Both the position numbers and the translations under genes were made by a program. Below, in pieces: positions 17,457-25,154 of a stretch of DNA of 34,888 nt. Within the stretch, counting starts at the first letter, position 1. Every line of letters begins with the position of its first letter. The DNA lies in contig NZ_JAARZJ010000018.1 in the NCBI RefSeq assembly GCF_014229245.1, positions 1 to 34,888 on the forward strand. Direction: 5' to 3'. Source of the stretch: Listeria farberi (lineage in GTDB: Bacteria > Bacillota > Bacilli > Lactobacillales > Listeriaceae). Below the pieces are notes generated by a model. That model did no database searches. It was not told where the DNA came from and worked only from the letters and a program-made list of their open reading frames with translations.

Positions 17457-18417
17457 AGTAATCAAGTCCTTGTTTTAAAGCTTTTAAGTTATCATTCATA
17501 ATGGAAAGATAATCGCGACCTTGGTCAATATCTTTTTGTGTGAGTGTTTCTAGATTATGAAGCGTCAATGTTTTTGTATTTGTTTCTTGCATGATAACAT
17601 CCGCTATTTTCGAATTGGTATTTTGTTCAAGCATGATGTAAGGGATTTTAGCTGCTTCGATTTTTTCTACGATTGATTTTAATTTCTTTTGAGAAGGTTC
17701 ATCACTAGTAGAAACTCCAGCTATAGGGATTTGGTGTAAGTTATATTCTGTTTCCCAGTAGCTATAAGCAGCATGGGCTGTAACAAAATCTTCTTGTTTT
17801 GCTTCACTTGTAACAGAACGGAAATCTTGATCTAATTTTTTTAGCTTTTCTTCTAAAGCTTGATAATTTTTCTCTAACATTTCTTTTTGATCAGGCATTT
17901 CTTTAATTAATTTATCTTTAACAACTGTGGCCATTTGTTCCATATAAACAGGACTTAACCATACATGCGGATTTATATCATGATGCTCATGCTCTTCTTC
18001 GCTCTCATGGTCATGTTCTTCAGCTGCATCTGGATCTATTGGTAAATCTAGTTTTTCTGCGGTAGGAACAAAAGTGACTTTTTCATTCGCTAATGTTTTT
18101 TCAGCTTTATCAACAAATCCTTCCATACCTAGTCCAATATAGAAAAATAAATCGCTATCGGCAATTTTCATCATGTCTTTCTGTGTCGGTTCAAAACTAT
18201 GGGCATCAGAACCAGGCGGGTAAATACTTTTAACATCTACGTATTTACCGCCAATTTGTTCTGTTAAATACTGCAAAGGATAAACAGTAGTATATACACT
18301 CAATTTATCACTTTTAGTAGCTTTTGTATCACTACTGTTTGAACAGCCTGTAAGTATTAAAAAAACTGATAGTAGTGCTGATAAAGCAAAAAGGTAACTC
18401 TTTTTCAATCTATTCAC
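17455..18417 (-). CDS. znuA: Zinc-type ABC transporter substrate-binding lipoprotein
   Basis: This 320-residue lipoprotein belongs to the cluster 9 (ZnuA/AdcA/TroA) metal-binding proteins. Residues 1-24 are a signal peptide with lipobox LTGC, so Cys25 would be lipidated and the protein tethered outside the membrane. A His/Asp/Glu-rich loop (about residues 134-148, HDHESEEEHEHHD) followed by NPHVWLSP is typical of zinc-specific members. Other likely metal ligands are His in SDAHSFEPT and in VTAHAAYSYW. No permease or ATPase gene is next to it, so it must share a transporter encoded elsewhere. A Zur-box-like palindrome upstream (18459-18473) supports zinc control. Manganese specificity is less likely because of the His-rich loop. 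Confidence 0.92.
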   Translation of the reverse strand: MNRLKKSYLFALSALLSVFLILTGCSNSSDTKATKSDKLSVYTTVYPLQYLTEQIGGKYVDVKSIYPPGSDAHSFEPTQKDMMKIADSDLFFYIGLGMEGFVDKAEKTLANEKVTFVPTAEKLDLPIDPDAAEEHDHESEEEHEHHDINPHVWLSPVYMEQMATVVKDKLIKEMPDQKEMLEKNYQALEEKLKKLDQDFRSVTSEAKQEDFVTAHAAYSYWETEYNLHQIPIAGVSTSDEPSQKKLKSIVEKIEAAKIPYIMLEQNTNSKIADVIMQETNTKTLTLHNLETLTQKDIDQGRDYLSIMNDNLKALKQGLDY

Positions 18418-18458
18418 TCCTCTAAATCGAAATTGTTCTTGTTTAAATAATATACTAA

Positions 18459-18473
18459 TCGTAGTAATTACGA
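18459..18473 (-). promoter_or_regulatory. Zur-box-like operator upstream of znuA
   Basis: Read on the minus strand the site is TCGTAAT-T-ACTACGA inside TAAATCG...CGATTA. It matches the remembered Gram-positive Zur box (TCGTAATNATTACGA) with one mismatch. It ends 42 nt before the znuA start, next to a TATATTAT that could be the -10. Zur with zinc would block transcription here (inference from known Zur action). Confidence 0.8.
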
Positions 18474-18519
18474 TTTATAGTCCGAATTTGATAATACCTT
18501 ATTATTTAAGAAAAAGCAA

Positions 18520-18549
18520 GAAAAAATGAACCGGCATAAGCCGATTCAT
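18520..18549 (-). terminator. Terminator of yidD
   Basis: On the minus strand, ATGAATCGGC-TTAT-GCCGGTTCAT is followed by six T. It lies 8 nt after the yidD stop and separates yidD from the znuA promoter. Confidence 0.9.
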
Positions 18550-18556
18550 GCTATTA

Positions 18557-18820
18557 TTAATGATGATGAGCTTTACAAGTGTGCTCAGAATCATCGTTTT
18601 TATCTTTTTTAGGTGGAACGAAATCAAGTCCGCCTTTATGAAAAGGGTGGCATTTGGAAATACGTCTTATTGCAAGGTAACTTCCTTTTAAGGCGCCATG
18701 GGTTTCAATCGCTTCTATTCCATAAGCAGAACAAGTTGGATAAAAACGACAAGTAGCTGGAGTAAAGCGTGATATATATTTTTGATAGAGTCGGATGCCT
18801 CCGATAAGTATTTTTTTCAT
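18557..18820 (-). CDS. yidD: Membrane protein insertion efficiency factor YidD
   Basis: YidD is a small protein bound to the inner face of the membrane that helps YidC/Sec-dependent insertion. The 87-residue product has the hallmark core [19 protein letters not shown] followed by TCSAYG (10-34), then [20 protein letters not shown]. An N-terminal amphipathic helix is typical. The C-terminal tail after residue 70 is charged and ends in CKAHHH, which I do not recall as part of the family core. The gene stands away from rpmH/rnpA and yidC, where other bacteria often keep it. AGGATGAATT lies before the ATG. Confidence 0.93.
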   Translation of the reverse strand: MKKILIGGIRLYQKYISRFTPATCRFYPTCSAYGIEAIETHGALKGSYLAIRRISKCHPFHKGGLDFVPPKKDKNDDSEHTCKAHHH

Positions 18821-18894
18821 TATAATTCATCCTCTTAAAATTCATCTTAATAACAGCTTACCATATTTTTGAAAAAAGAAAAGGAAGTGAGTTT

Positions 18895-19368
18895 TTGTTT
18901 ATTTATACAGATACATTAGGCAATAAAGTAACCATTTATTTCGAAAAGCAGCAAAAAAATCCAGACGATGTGCTTATTATTCCTAAAATAGACGGTAGTT
19001 GGCTATTTACGGAACACAAAATTCGCGGTTTGGAATTCCCTGGTGGTAAGGGGGAGCCTGGCGAAACTAGTATTGAAGCAGCGCGCCGAGAATTAATGGA
19101 AGAAACAGGTGCAGTTAGTGATACTTTCGATTTTGTTGCAGATTATTTAGTTGAATCTAAAGAACGAATTTTTACTAAACGCGTTTATATAGCAAAGGTT
19201 GTGTCAATAATGGAACAACCAAATTATTTAGAAACAAATGGGCCAGTCGTTTTGAAAGGAACACTTAGCAAGTTTATTTTACAACCAGCATTTAGTTTTT
19301 TTATGCGTGATGCTGGAATGGTACAAATTGTTAAGCAAGCGGAGCAGATCTTAGACGATAAAAACTAG
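18895..19368 (+). CDS. ytkD: Nudix hydrolase, YtkD type
   Basis: This 157-residue Nudix hydrolase has a complete Nudix box at residues 51-73 (GKGEPGE, then REL, EE, TG), which binds the divalent metal and hydrolyses nucleoside diphosphate-X substrates. The flanking sequence and neighbourhood resemble Bacillus YtkD, described as an 8-oxo-dGTP/nucleoside triphosphatase. The start is TTG at 18895 with AAGGAAGTGAG at 18881-18891; no ATG fits. It reads divergently from yidD across 74 bases and is followed by the DUF2584 gene. The exact substrate cannot be read from sequence. Confidence 0.88.
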   Translation: MFIYTDTLGNKVTIYFEKQQKNPDDVLIIPKIDGSWLFTEHKIRGLEFPGGKGEPGETSIEAARRELMEETGAVSDTFDFVADYLVESKERIFTKRVYIAKVVSIMEQPNYLETNGPVVLKGTLSKFILQPAFSFFMRDAGMVQIVKQAEQILDDKN

Positions 19369-19418
19369 TCAAATTAGGGTAAACTCTGCTATGATAAAAG
19401 AAACTGGAGGTGAGAAAA

Positions 19419-19661
19419 TTGGGTATGCCACTTGAGGTAAACACAATGATCGTAACAAAGGGAAATGAAAAAAGAATTTCTGATAATTTTTTTGAACTGG
19501 AAAAACTAGGTTATCGCATTTATCCCATTGATGTTCCTATTGCTGTTCGTAAAACAAAAGAAGGCGAAACACTTGGAGAAGCAATTCCGCGTAAACTTGT
19601 ATGGGAAAATAATAAAACCATCATTAAATATGAATTAATCGCTTTAAATTCAAGTAACTAA
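19419..19661 (+). CDS. DUF2584-type conserved small protein
   Basis: An 80-residue soluble protein beginning MGMPLEVNTMIVTKGNEKRI. I recall this start from the uncharacterised DUF2584 family found in Bacillus and relatives; no function is known to me. The TTG at 19419 is chosen because GGAGGTGAG (19407-19415) stands at the right distance; the GTG at 19410 lies within that ribosome binding site. The following ATG (19425) would cost only two residues. A 50-base gap separates it from ytkD, and a 16-base gap from the dehydrogenase, so the three may be co-transcribed. Confidence 0.8.
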   Translation: MGMPLEVNTMIVTKGNEKRISDNFFELEKLGYRIYPIDVPIAVRKTKEGETLGEAIPRKLVWENNKTIIKYELIALNSSN

Positions 19662-19677
19662 GTTTGGAGGGGATTTT

Positions 19678-20592
19678 TTGAAGCGTAAAGTTGGTATAAT
19701 TGGTGCTGGTCATGTTGGAAGCGACGTGGCTTTTTCTCTTGTTACACAAGGGATTTGTGATGAAATCGTTATAATAGATAAAATAGAAGCAAAAGCAGAG
19801 AGTGAAGCGCTTGAGTTACGCGATATGGCATCCATGACTCATTCCTATACAACCATTATAGCGAATAACTGGGAAGCTCTTTCAGATGCAGACATTATTG
19901 TGATGGCTGTCGGGCCCGAAACTTTACTACGAGAAGATCGTATGGAAGAACTCGTTGAAACAAGTCGGTCGGTAACAGAGATTGTGCCGAAAATTTTAGC
20001 GACAGGTTTTAAAGGAATTTTTGTAAATATTACTAATCCGTGTGATGTTATTACTATGCTTATTCAGAAAATATCTGGTTTTGATCGGTCTCGTGTATTT
20101 GGAACAGGGACATCGCTTGATACTGCTAGAATGAGAAGAGTGGTTGGAGAAGCTTTACATATTAATCCAAAAAGTATCGAAGGTTACGTTCTTGGCGAGC
20201 ACGGTGAATCACAATTCGTTGCTTGGTCGACTGTGAAAATTGGTGGCGTCAATATCACTGATTATAAAACGAAAAGGCCGCTTGATTTACCTGCTTTAAA
20301 AGATGCAGTACGCGGTGGTGGCTGGAATATTTTAACTGGTAAAGGTTGGACGAGTTTTGGAATTGCTACTGCCACAGCGGGAATTGTTGATGCTCTCCTA
20401 ACAAATGCTAAACAAGTATTTCTATTAGCTGTTTTTTCAGAACAAACACATACATATATCGGACAACCAGCGCTTATTGGTGCAGAAGGAGTTCTTGATA
20501 TTATCGAACCCCCATTGACTAAAGAAGAACAGATTAATTTTGAAAATTCGGCAGCGGTTATTCGTAAAGCTTTCGACTTGGTTCAAATTTAA
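19678..20592 (+). CDS. L-lactate/malate dehydrogenase family protein (L-2-hydroxyacid dehydrogenase)
   Basis: A 304-residue NAD-dependent oxidoreductase of the LDH/MDH family. Seen: GAGHVG nucleotide-binding loop (9-14), Asp34 for the NAD ribose, NITNP (117-121), Asp148 and Arg151 (SLDTARMRR), and catalytic His175 in GEHGES. The mobile active-site loop reads VGPETLLREDR (78-88). It keeps the end arginine but lacks the Gln-Lys-Pro-Gly segment of classical lactate dehydrogenases, so the preferred substrate may be a bulkier 2-oxoacid, as in L-2-hydroxyisocaproate dehydrogenases (inference). The TTG start follows GGAGGGG. A terminator follows directly. Confidence 0.85.
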   Translation: MKRKVGIIGAGHVGSDVAFSLVTQGICDEIVIIDKIEAKAESEALELRDMASMTHSYTTIIANNWEALSDADIIVMAVGPETLLREDRMEELVETSRSVTEIVPKILATGFKGIFVNITNPCDVITMLIQKISGFDRSRVFGTGTSLDTARMRRVVGEALHINPKSIEGYVLGEHGESQFVAWSTVKIGGVNITDYKTKRPLDLPALKDAVRGGGWNILTGKGWTSFGIATATAGIVDALLTNAKQVFLLAVFSEQTHTYIGQPALIGAEGVLDIIEPPLTKEEQINFENSAAVIRKAFDLVQI

Positions 20593-20602
20593 AAATAAAC
20601 CT

Positions 20603-20654
20603 AAAAAAACTAGCTACATGAAAGATGAGCATCTTTTCATATAGCTAGTTTTTT
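20603..20654. terminator. Bidirectional terminator after the dehydrogenase gene
   Basis: ACTAGCTA (20609-20616) pairs with TAGCTAGT (20642-20649), extended by an inner arm ATGAAAGATG/CATCTTTTCAT. An A-run lies before it and a T-run after it, so it serves both converging genes. Confidence 0.88.
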
Positions 20655-20955
20655 AAGCTGTTTTGACTTTTTTCTTTTGTTTAGGTTTTTTTGATTTTCT
20701 GGAAATAAACCGAATTAGGCTGATGATAAGCGATACGATATATTCACCAAATGAACCAATAAAAATAGCAATAGCAATTTCTGTTTGTGACATTCCGCCA
20801 CCATAAAAACTGATGAAAAATACCACACCACTTGCAATTAATCCCATAGTTGCTAGAAAATATTTAAACCAATACCAACGAAAAACAAAATCAAATAAAC
20901 ATACAACGGCTAAAAACCCTAGAAAAATAATCAAGGATAACGTAATTAAACTCAT
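20653..20955 (-). CDS. Small membrane protein, unknown function
   Basis: A 100-residue protein with three predicted membrane helices (about residues 3-22, 31-51 and 58-83) and a very basic C-terminal tail (KSKKPKQKKKVK) that should face the cytoplasm. I recognise no domain. AAAGGAGAT stands well placed before the ATG, which supports a real gene. It is transcribed alone toward the dehydrogenase gene and away from metK. Confidence 0.72.
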   Translation of the reverse strand: MSLITLSLIIFLGFLAVVCLFDFVFRWYWFKYFLATMGLIASGVVFFISFYGGGMSQTEIAIAIFIGSFGEYIVSLIISLIRFISRKSKKPKQKKKVKTA

Positions 20956-21089
20956 AGATACAATCTCCTTTAGTTAAGTAAAACATCTTTTTTATCCATC
21001 TATCATACCACAGGATAGAAATAATGATAAGCAAAAAATAAAGGAATGCCTTTTTTAGAAATGCAAATGAAGACAAAACCGAATTTTTA

Positions 21090-21118
21090 TTGCATATAGC
21101 CCCATTTTATGGTATTCT
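21090..21118 (+). promoter_or_regulatory. Promoter of metK
   Basis: TTGCAT (21090-21095), a 17-bp spacer, then TATTCT (21113-21118) preceded by TGG. Transcription would start about 15 nt before the SAM riboswitch. Confidence 0.75.
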
Positions 21119-21138
21119 ATCTTAGAATTAAAATTTAT

Positions 21139-21247
21139 CTCTTATCCAGAGCGGTAGAGGGACTGACCCTTTGAAGCCCAGCAACCTACACATATAAGTG
21201 AAAGGTGCTAATCTGTTGCAGGAGTAATATCTCCTGAACGATGAGAG
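21139..21247 (+). ncRNA. SAM-I (S-box) riboswitch, metK leader
   Basis: S-box core: AGAGGGACTGACCC (21156-21169), TTGAAGCCCAGCAACC (21171-21186) and AAGGTGCTAA (21202-21211). P1 is CTCTTAT (21139-21145) with ATGAGAG (21241-21247). The GGAG-TAATAT-CTCC hairpin is P4. The expression platform is the terminator at 21263-21313, so excess SAM should switch off SAM synthetase. Confidence 0.95.
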
Positions 21248-21262
21248 CAAAGGTATAATTAT

Positions 21263-21313
21263 AGCCTTTCTCTATTCGTGCGCGTTTCGTGCAAAATAGA
21301 GAAAGGCTTTTTA
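21263..21313 (+). terminator. SAM-controlled terminator of metK leader
   Basis: A perfect 14-bp stem (AGCCTTTCTCTATT 21263-21276 / AATAGAGAAAGGCT 21295-21308) with an 18-nt loop and a T-run. The loop region holds two copies of TTCGTGC (21275-21281, 21286-21292). Confidence 0.92.
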
Positions 21314-21352
21314 TATGAGACGTATTTGGAGAGAACTAGAGGAGGAAAAAAA

Positions 21353-22552
21353 TTGGCTAAGAACCGTCATCTATTTACATCGGAATCGGTTTCTGATGGA
21401 CATCCAGATAAAATTGCAGATCAAATATCTGATGCAATTTTAGATGCAATTATTTCAAAAGATCCGGACGCACGTGTAGCTTGTGAAACCACCCTGACAA
21501 CTGGTTTAGTATTAGTAGCAGGAGAGATTACTACTTCTGTTTATGTAGATATTCCTAAAATCGTTCGTGATACTATTAAAGAAATCGGCTATACTCGAGC
21601 AAAATATGGTTTTGATGCAGAGACATGTGCTGTTTTAACGGCTATTGACGAACAATCACCAGATATTGCGCAAGGTGTGGACGAGGCACTAGAATCAAGA
21701 AGTGGCAGCGAAATTGATGCTGCTATTGAAGCAATTGGAGCAGGTGACCAAGGTTTGATGTTTGGTTTTGCTACAGATGAAACAGAAGAGTTAATGCCAT
21801 TACCAATCTTTTTGGCACATGGCTTGGCACGTAAGTTAACAGAATTACGTAAAACGAATAAATTAGATTATTTACGACCAGATGCGAAAACACAAGTAAC
21901 CGTAGAATACGATGAATTTAATCAACCTGTCCGCATTGATACAATTGTTGTTTCCACGCAACATCATCCGGACATTACACAAGAACAAATCGCGAAAGAC
22001 TTACACACGCATCTATTCCCAGAAGTAATTGATGCCTCTTTCTTAGATGAAAATACAAAATACTTTATTAATCCAACCGGGCGCTTTGTTATTGGTGGAC
22101 CACTTGGCGATGCTGGCTTAACTGGCCGTAAAATCATCGTGGATACATATGGTGGTTATGCACGTCACGGCGGGGGAGCGTTCTCTGGTAAAGATCCGAC
22201 CAAAGTAGACCGATCTGGTGCTTATGCTGCAAGATATGTAGCTAAAAATATCGTTGCTGCTGGACTTGCTAAAAAAGTAGAAGTACAAGTTGCTTATGCT
22301 ATCGGAGTTGCGCGTCCAGTTTCGATTTCGATTGACACATATGGGACCAGTAACTATTCAGAACAAGAATTAATTGATGGCGTCAATGAGCTATTTGACT
22401 TACGCCCAGCCGGGATAATCCATATGCTAGACCTGCGTCGCCCAATTTATCGTCAAACAGCTGCATTTGGTCATTTTGGCCGTAGCGATCTTGATTTACC
22501 TTGGGAAAGAACCGACAAAGCAGAAGCCTTAAAAAAATTAATCGTAAAATAA
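21353..22552 (+). CDS. metK: S-adenosylmethionine synthetase
   Basis: MetK makes SAM from methionine and ATP. From the TTG at 21353 it has 399 residues, the usual length, beginning [20 protein letters not shown], with the methionine/ATP motif GHPDK, the GAGDQG signature (residues 121-126), and [16 protein letters not shown] near the middle. GAGGAGG at 21338-21344 supports this start. An in-frame upstream ATG exists at 21278, but it lies in the loop of the leader terminator and would add 25 unconserved residues. It is controlled by the S-box leader and ends at its own terminator. Confidence 0.97.
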   Translation: MAKNRHLFTSESVSDGHPDKIADQISDAILDAIISKDPDARVACETTLTTGLVLVAGEITTSVYVDIPKIVRDTIKEIGYTRAKYGFDAETCAVLTAIDEQSPDIAQGVDEALESRSGSEIDAAIEAIGAGDQGLMFGFATDETEELMPLPIFLAHGLARKLTELRKTNKLDYLRPDAKTQVTVEYDEFNQPVRIDTIVVSTQHHPDITQEQIAKDLHTHLFPEVIDASFLDENTKYFINPTGRFVIGGPLGDAGLTGRKIIVDTYGGYARHGGGAFSGKDPTKVDRSGAYAARYVAKNIVAAGLAKKVEVQVAYAIGVARPVSISIDTYGTSNYSEQELIDGVNELFDLRPAGIIHMLDLRRPIYRQTAAFGHFGRSDLDLPWERTDKAEALKKLIVK

Positions 22553-22556
22553 GCTT

Positions 22557-22592
22557 AACCGAACATTTCTTGTAAGGAATGTTCGGTTTTTT
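22557..22592 (+). terminator. Terminator of metK
   Basis: A 13-bp stem starting AACCGAACATT and ending AATGTTCGGTT, loop TTGTAA, then a T-run. It begins 5 nt after the metK stop. Confidence 0.93.
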
Positions 22593-22687
22593 CTTTCCTA
22601 AACAGTGCAAAGAAAGCCTAGTTATGATATGATAGACGTTGTGAAAAAAAGATAAAATGATTATCTATATAGAGGAGAAATGTTACC

Positions 22688-24553
22688 ATGTGTGGATTTG
22701 TAGGATGCGTACATGACCGCATTGCAGAAATTACTGGCGCTGATAAAGAAACCTTTAGACAAATGAACAGTATGATTACGCACCGTGGGCCAGATGATGA
22801 AGGATACTTCACAGATGATCACGTGCAGTTTGGTTTCCGCCGTTTAAGTATTATTGATGTAGAAAACGGTCATCAACCGTTAACGTATGAAAATGAACGT
22901 TACTGGATTATTTTTAATGGAGAAGTTTATAACTATGTGGAACTCCGCGAGCAATTAGTTGCTGAAGGAATGACATTTGAAACTGAAAGTGATACCGAAG
23001 TAATTATCGCTACATATGCGAAATACAAAGAAAAAACAGCAGAACGTCTTCGTGGGATGTTTGGTTTCGTTATTTGGGATAAACAAGAAGAACTTGTTTA
23101 CGGCGCACGCGATCCATTCGGAATTAAACCATTTTTCTATGCAGAAGAAGATGGCAAGCTATTTATGGGTTCTGAAAAGAAATCCATTTTACATGCTTTA
23201 AAAGAAAAAGAATTGGATGAAGTTTCATTACAAAACTATATGACTTACCAATTCGTTCCAGAACCAGATTCCTTAACTAAAAATGTCAAACGTTTAGAAC
23301 CAGGACATCAGTTCACGAAGAAAATTGGTCAACCAATGGAAATTACTACTTATTGGAAAGCATCTTTTGCACCAGTAACTAAATCAGAAGACGCTTGGAT
23401 TAAAGAAGTCCGTGACGTGATGTATGATTCTGTAAAAATGCATATGCGTTCTGATGTTCCAGTCGGATCTTTTCTATCTGGCGGTATTGATTCATCGATT
23501 ATTGCAGCGATTGCCAAAGAATATCATCCAGCAATTAAAACATTCTCTGTAGGCTTTGAGCGCGATGGTTTCAGTGAAATCGATGTCGCAAAAGAAACAG
23601 CAGATAAGCTTGGAGTAGAAAATATTAGTTATGTTATTTCACCAGAAGAATATATGAAAGAATTACCAAAAATTGTTTGGCATATGGATGACCCACTTGC
23701 TGATCCAGCTGCTATTCCGCTTTATTTCTTATCAAGAGAAGCGCGTAAACAAGTAACCGTAGCATTATCAGGTGAGGGCGCAGATGAACTATTTGGCGGT
23801 TATAACATCTACAACGAACCAAATTCTCTTGCGATGTTTAACAAAATGCCAAGCGTATTTAAATCAATGCTAAATAGTGTGGCGCACATTATGCCAGAAG
23901 GTATGCGTGGTAAAAGTTTCTTAGAACGTGGAACCACTCCGATGGAAGAACGCTATATCGGAAACGCGAAAATGTTCACGGAAAAAGAAAAACAAATTTT
24001 ACTTCCAAAATATCAAGCTGGTCATGACTATACGAATATTACAGATCCATTTTATGCAGAAACAACGAATTATCATCCTGTAGAAAGAATGCAGTATATT
24101 GATATTCATACGTGGCTACGCGGAGATATTCTTCTCAAAGCTGACCGTATGACAATGGCTAATTCACTGGAAGTTCGTGTACCTTTCCTTGATAAAGAAG
24201 TGTACAATGTAGCAAGAAATATTCCAGATACAATGAAAACAACCAATAGCACAACCAAATATATCTTACGTAAAGCGGCAGCAACATTCGTGCCAGAACA
24301 CGTACTTAATCGCCGTAAACTAGGATTCCCAGTACCAATTCGTCACTGGCTAAAAGACGAAATGAACGCTTGGGTTAAAAATATCATTAAAGAATCACCA
24401 ACCGATCATTTAATTAACAAACAATACGTTCTAGGCTTACTAGAAGACCATTGTGCTGGGAAATTCGATTATAGTCGTAAAATCTGGACAGTAGTCATTT
24501 TTATGATTTGGTATGATGTATACGTAGCAGATAAATATGATTTTGGAAAATAA
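22688..24553 (+). CDS. asnB: Asparagine synthetase, glutamine-hydrolysing
   Basis: AsnB makes asparagine from aspartate, ATP and glutamine. It has 621 residues. The N-terminal glutaminase domain begins with the catalytic Cys2 (exposed after Met removal) and has RGPDDEG (33-39) and FNGEVYNY (76-83). The C-terminal synthetase domain has the PP-loop SGGIDSS (264-270) and SGEGADELFGGY. GAGGAGA lies 9 nt before the ATG. An extended -10 (TGATATGAT, 22625-22633) could be the promoter, with no clear -35. A homologue group amidates cell-wall diaminopimelate; that paralogue cannot be excluded by eye but the family call is secure. Confidence 0.94.
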   Translation: MCGFVGCVHDRIAEITGADKETFRQMNSMITHRGPDDEGYFTDDHVQFGFRRLSIIDVENGHQPLTYENERYWIIFNGEVYNYVELREQLVAEGMTFETESDTEVIIATYAKYKEKTAERLRGMFGFVIWDKQEELVYGARDPFGIKPFFYAEEDGKLFMGSEKKSILHALKEKELDEVSLQNYMTYQFVPEPDSLTKNVKRLEPGHQFTKKIGQPMEITTYWKASFAPVTKSEDAWIKEVRDVMYDSVKMHMRSDVPVGSFLSGGIDSSIIAAIAKEYHPAIKTFSVGFERDGFSEIDVAKETADKLGVENISYVISPEEYMKELPKIVWHMDDPLADPAAIPLYFLSREARKQVTVALSGEGADELFGGYNIYNEPNSLAMFNKMPSVFKSMLNSVAHIMPEGMRGKSFLERGTTPMEERYIGNAKMFTEKEKQILLPKYQAGHDYTNITDPFYAETTNYHPVERMQYIDIHTWLRGDILLKADRMTMANSLEVRVPFLDKEVYNVARNIPDTMKTTNSTTKYILRKAAATFVPEHVLNRRKLGFPVPIRHWLKDEMNAWVKNIIKESPTDHLINKQYVLGLLEDHCAGKFDYSRKIWTVVIFMIWYDVYVADKYDFGK

Positions 24554-24555
24554 AA

Positions 24556-24605
24556 AGAAAACCTAGACAGGCTAATTATTAGCTTTGTCTAGGTTTTCTT
24601 TTTTC
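24556..24605. terminator. Bidirectional terminator between asnB and mnmM
   Basis: A perfect 14-bp stem AGAAAACCTAGACA (24556-24569) / TGTCTAGGTTTTCT (24586-24599), with T-run after and A-run before. It overlaps the last codons of the minus-strand gene, whose stop lies in the loop. Confidence 0.92.
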
Positions 24606-25154
24606 GATGACAATAACAAAAGGCGCATCATTTTTTTGATTTATAAAGTTATAAGATAAAACGTGGAAATCTTGTTGTGGAATCGCTTCACAAAAAGTCA
24701 TGACAGCATCTTTTTCGATTTTTCCAGCTGGATGACCGTGATAAATCACAAGAATAATGACGCCACCAACTTCGAGCAGCTTCATTAAATGACCAAGACT
24801 TTCTAGCGTCGAATCAGCGGTTGTTGTAATTTCTTTGTCGCCACCTGGCAAGTAGCCGAGATTGAAAATAGCAGCGCGAACAGGTTTTGTTGCATATTTT
24901 GGAATGAGCGCATGGCTAGCACATACGAGCTCCATTTGCGAAGAAACACCCGCATTTTCTAAACGGGCCTTCGTCGCATCAACAGCCACTTGTTGAATGT
25001 CAAATCCAAGCACATGCCCATTAATACCAACAAGTTCCGCTAGTAAAAGCGTATCATGTCCATTGCCACATGTGGCGTCAATCACATAGTCACCAGGACG
25101 AACTACTTTCCGGAGCGTATCATGAGCGAAGGGGAGAATGCCTCTTAAATTCAT
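24579..25154 (-). CDS. mnmM: tRNA 5-aminomethyl-2-thiouridine methyltransferase (YtqB/MnmM)
   Basis: A 191-residue SAM-dependent methyltransferase. Seen: Rossmann motif I as VIDATCGNGHDT (24-35), acidic motif GFDIQ, and FNLGYLPGGDK in the position of the family's NLGYLPGGDK signature. In Bacillus and Staphylococcus the YtqB family was recently reported to add the methyl group of mnm5(s2)U at the wobble base of several tRNAs, a step done by the MnmC fusion in enterics. It starts in a 4-base overlap (ATGA) with the stop of ytqA, so the two are co-expressed. Its last codons form one arm of the terminator. Confidence 0.88.
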   Translation of the reverse strand: MNLRGILPFAHDTLRKVVRPGDYVIDATCGNGHDTLLLAELVGINGHVLGFDIQQVAVDATKARLENAGVSSQMELVCASHALIPKYATKPVRAAIFNLGYLPGGDKEITTTADSTLESLGHLMKLLEVGGVIILVIYHGHPAGKIEKDAVMTFCEAIPQQDFHVLSYNFINQKNDAPFVIVIEKRKPRQS

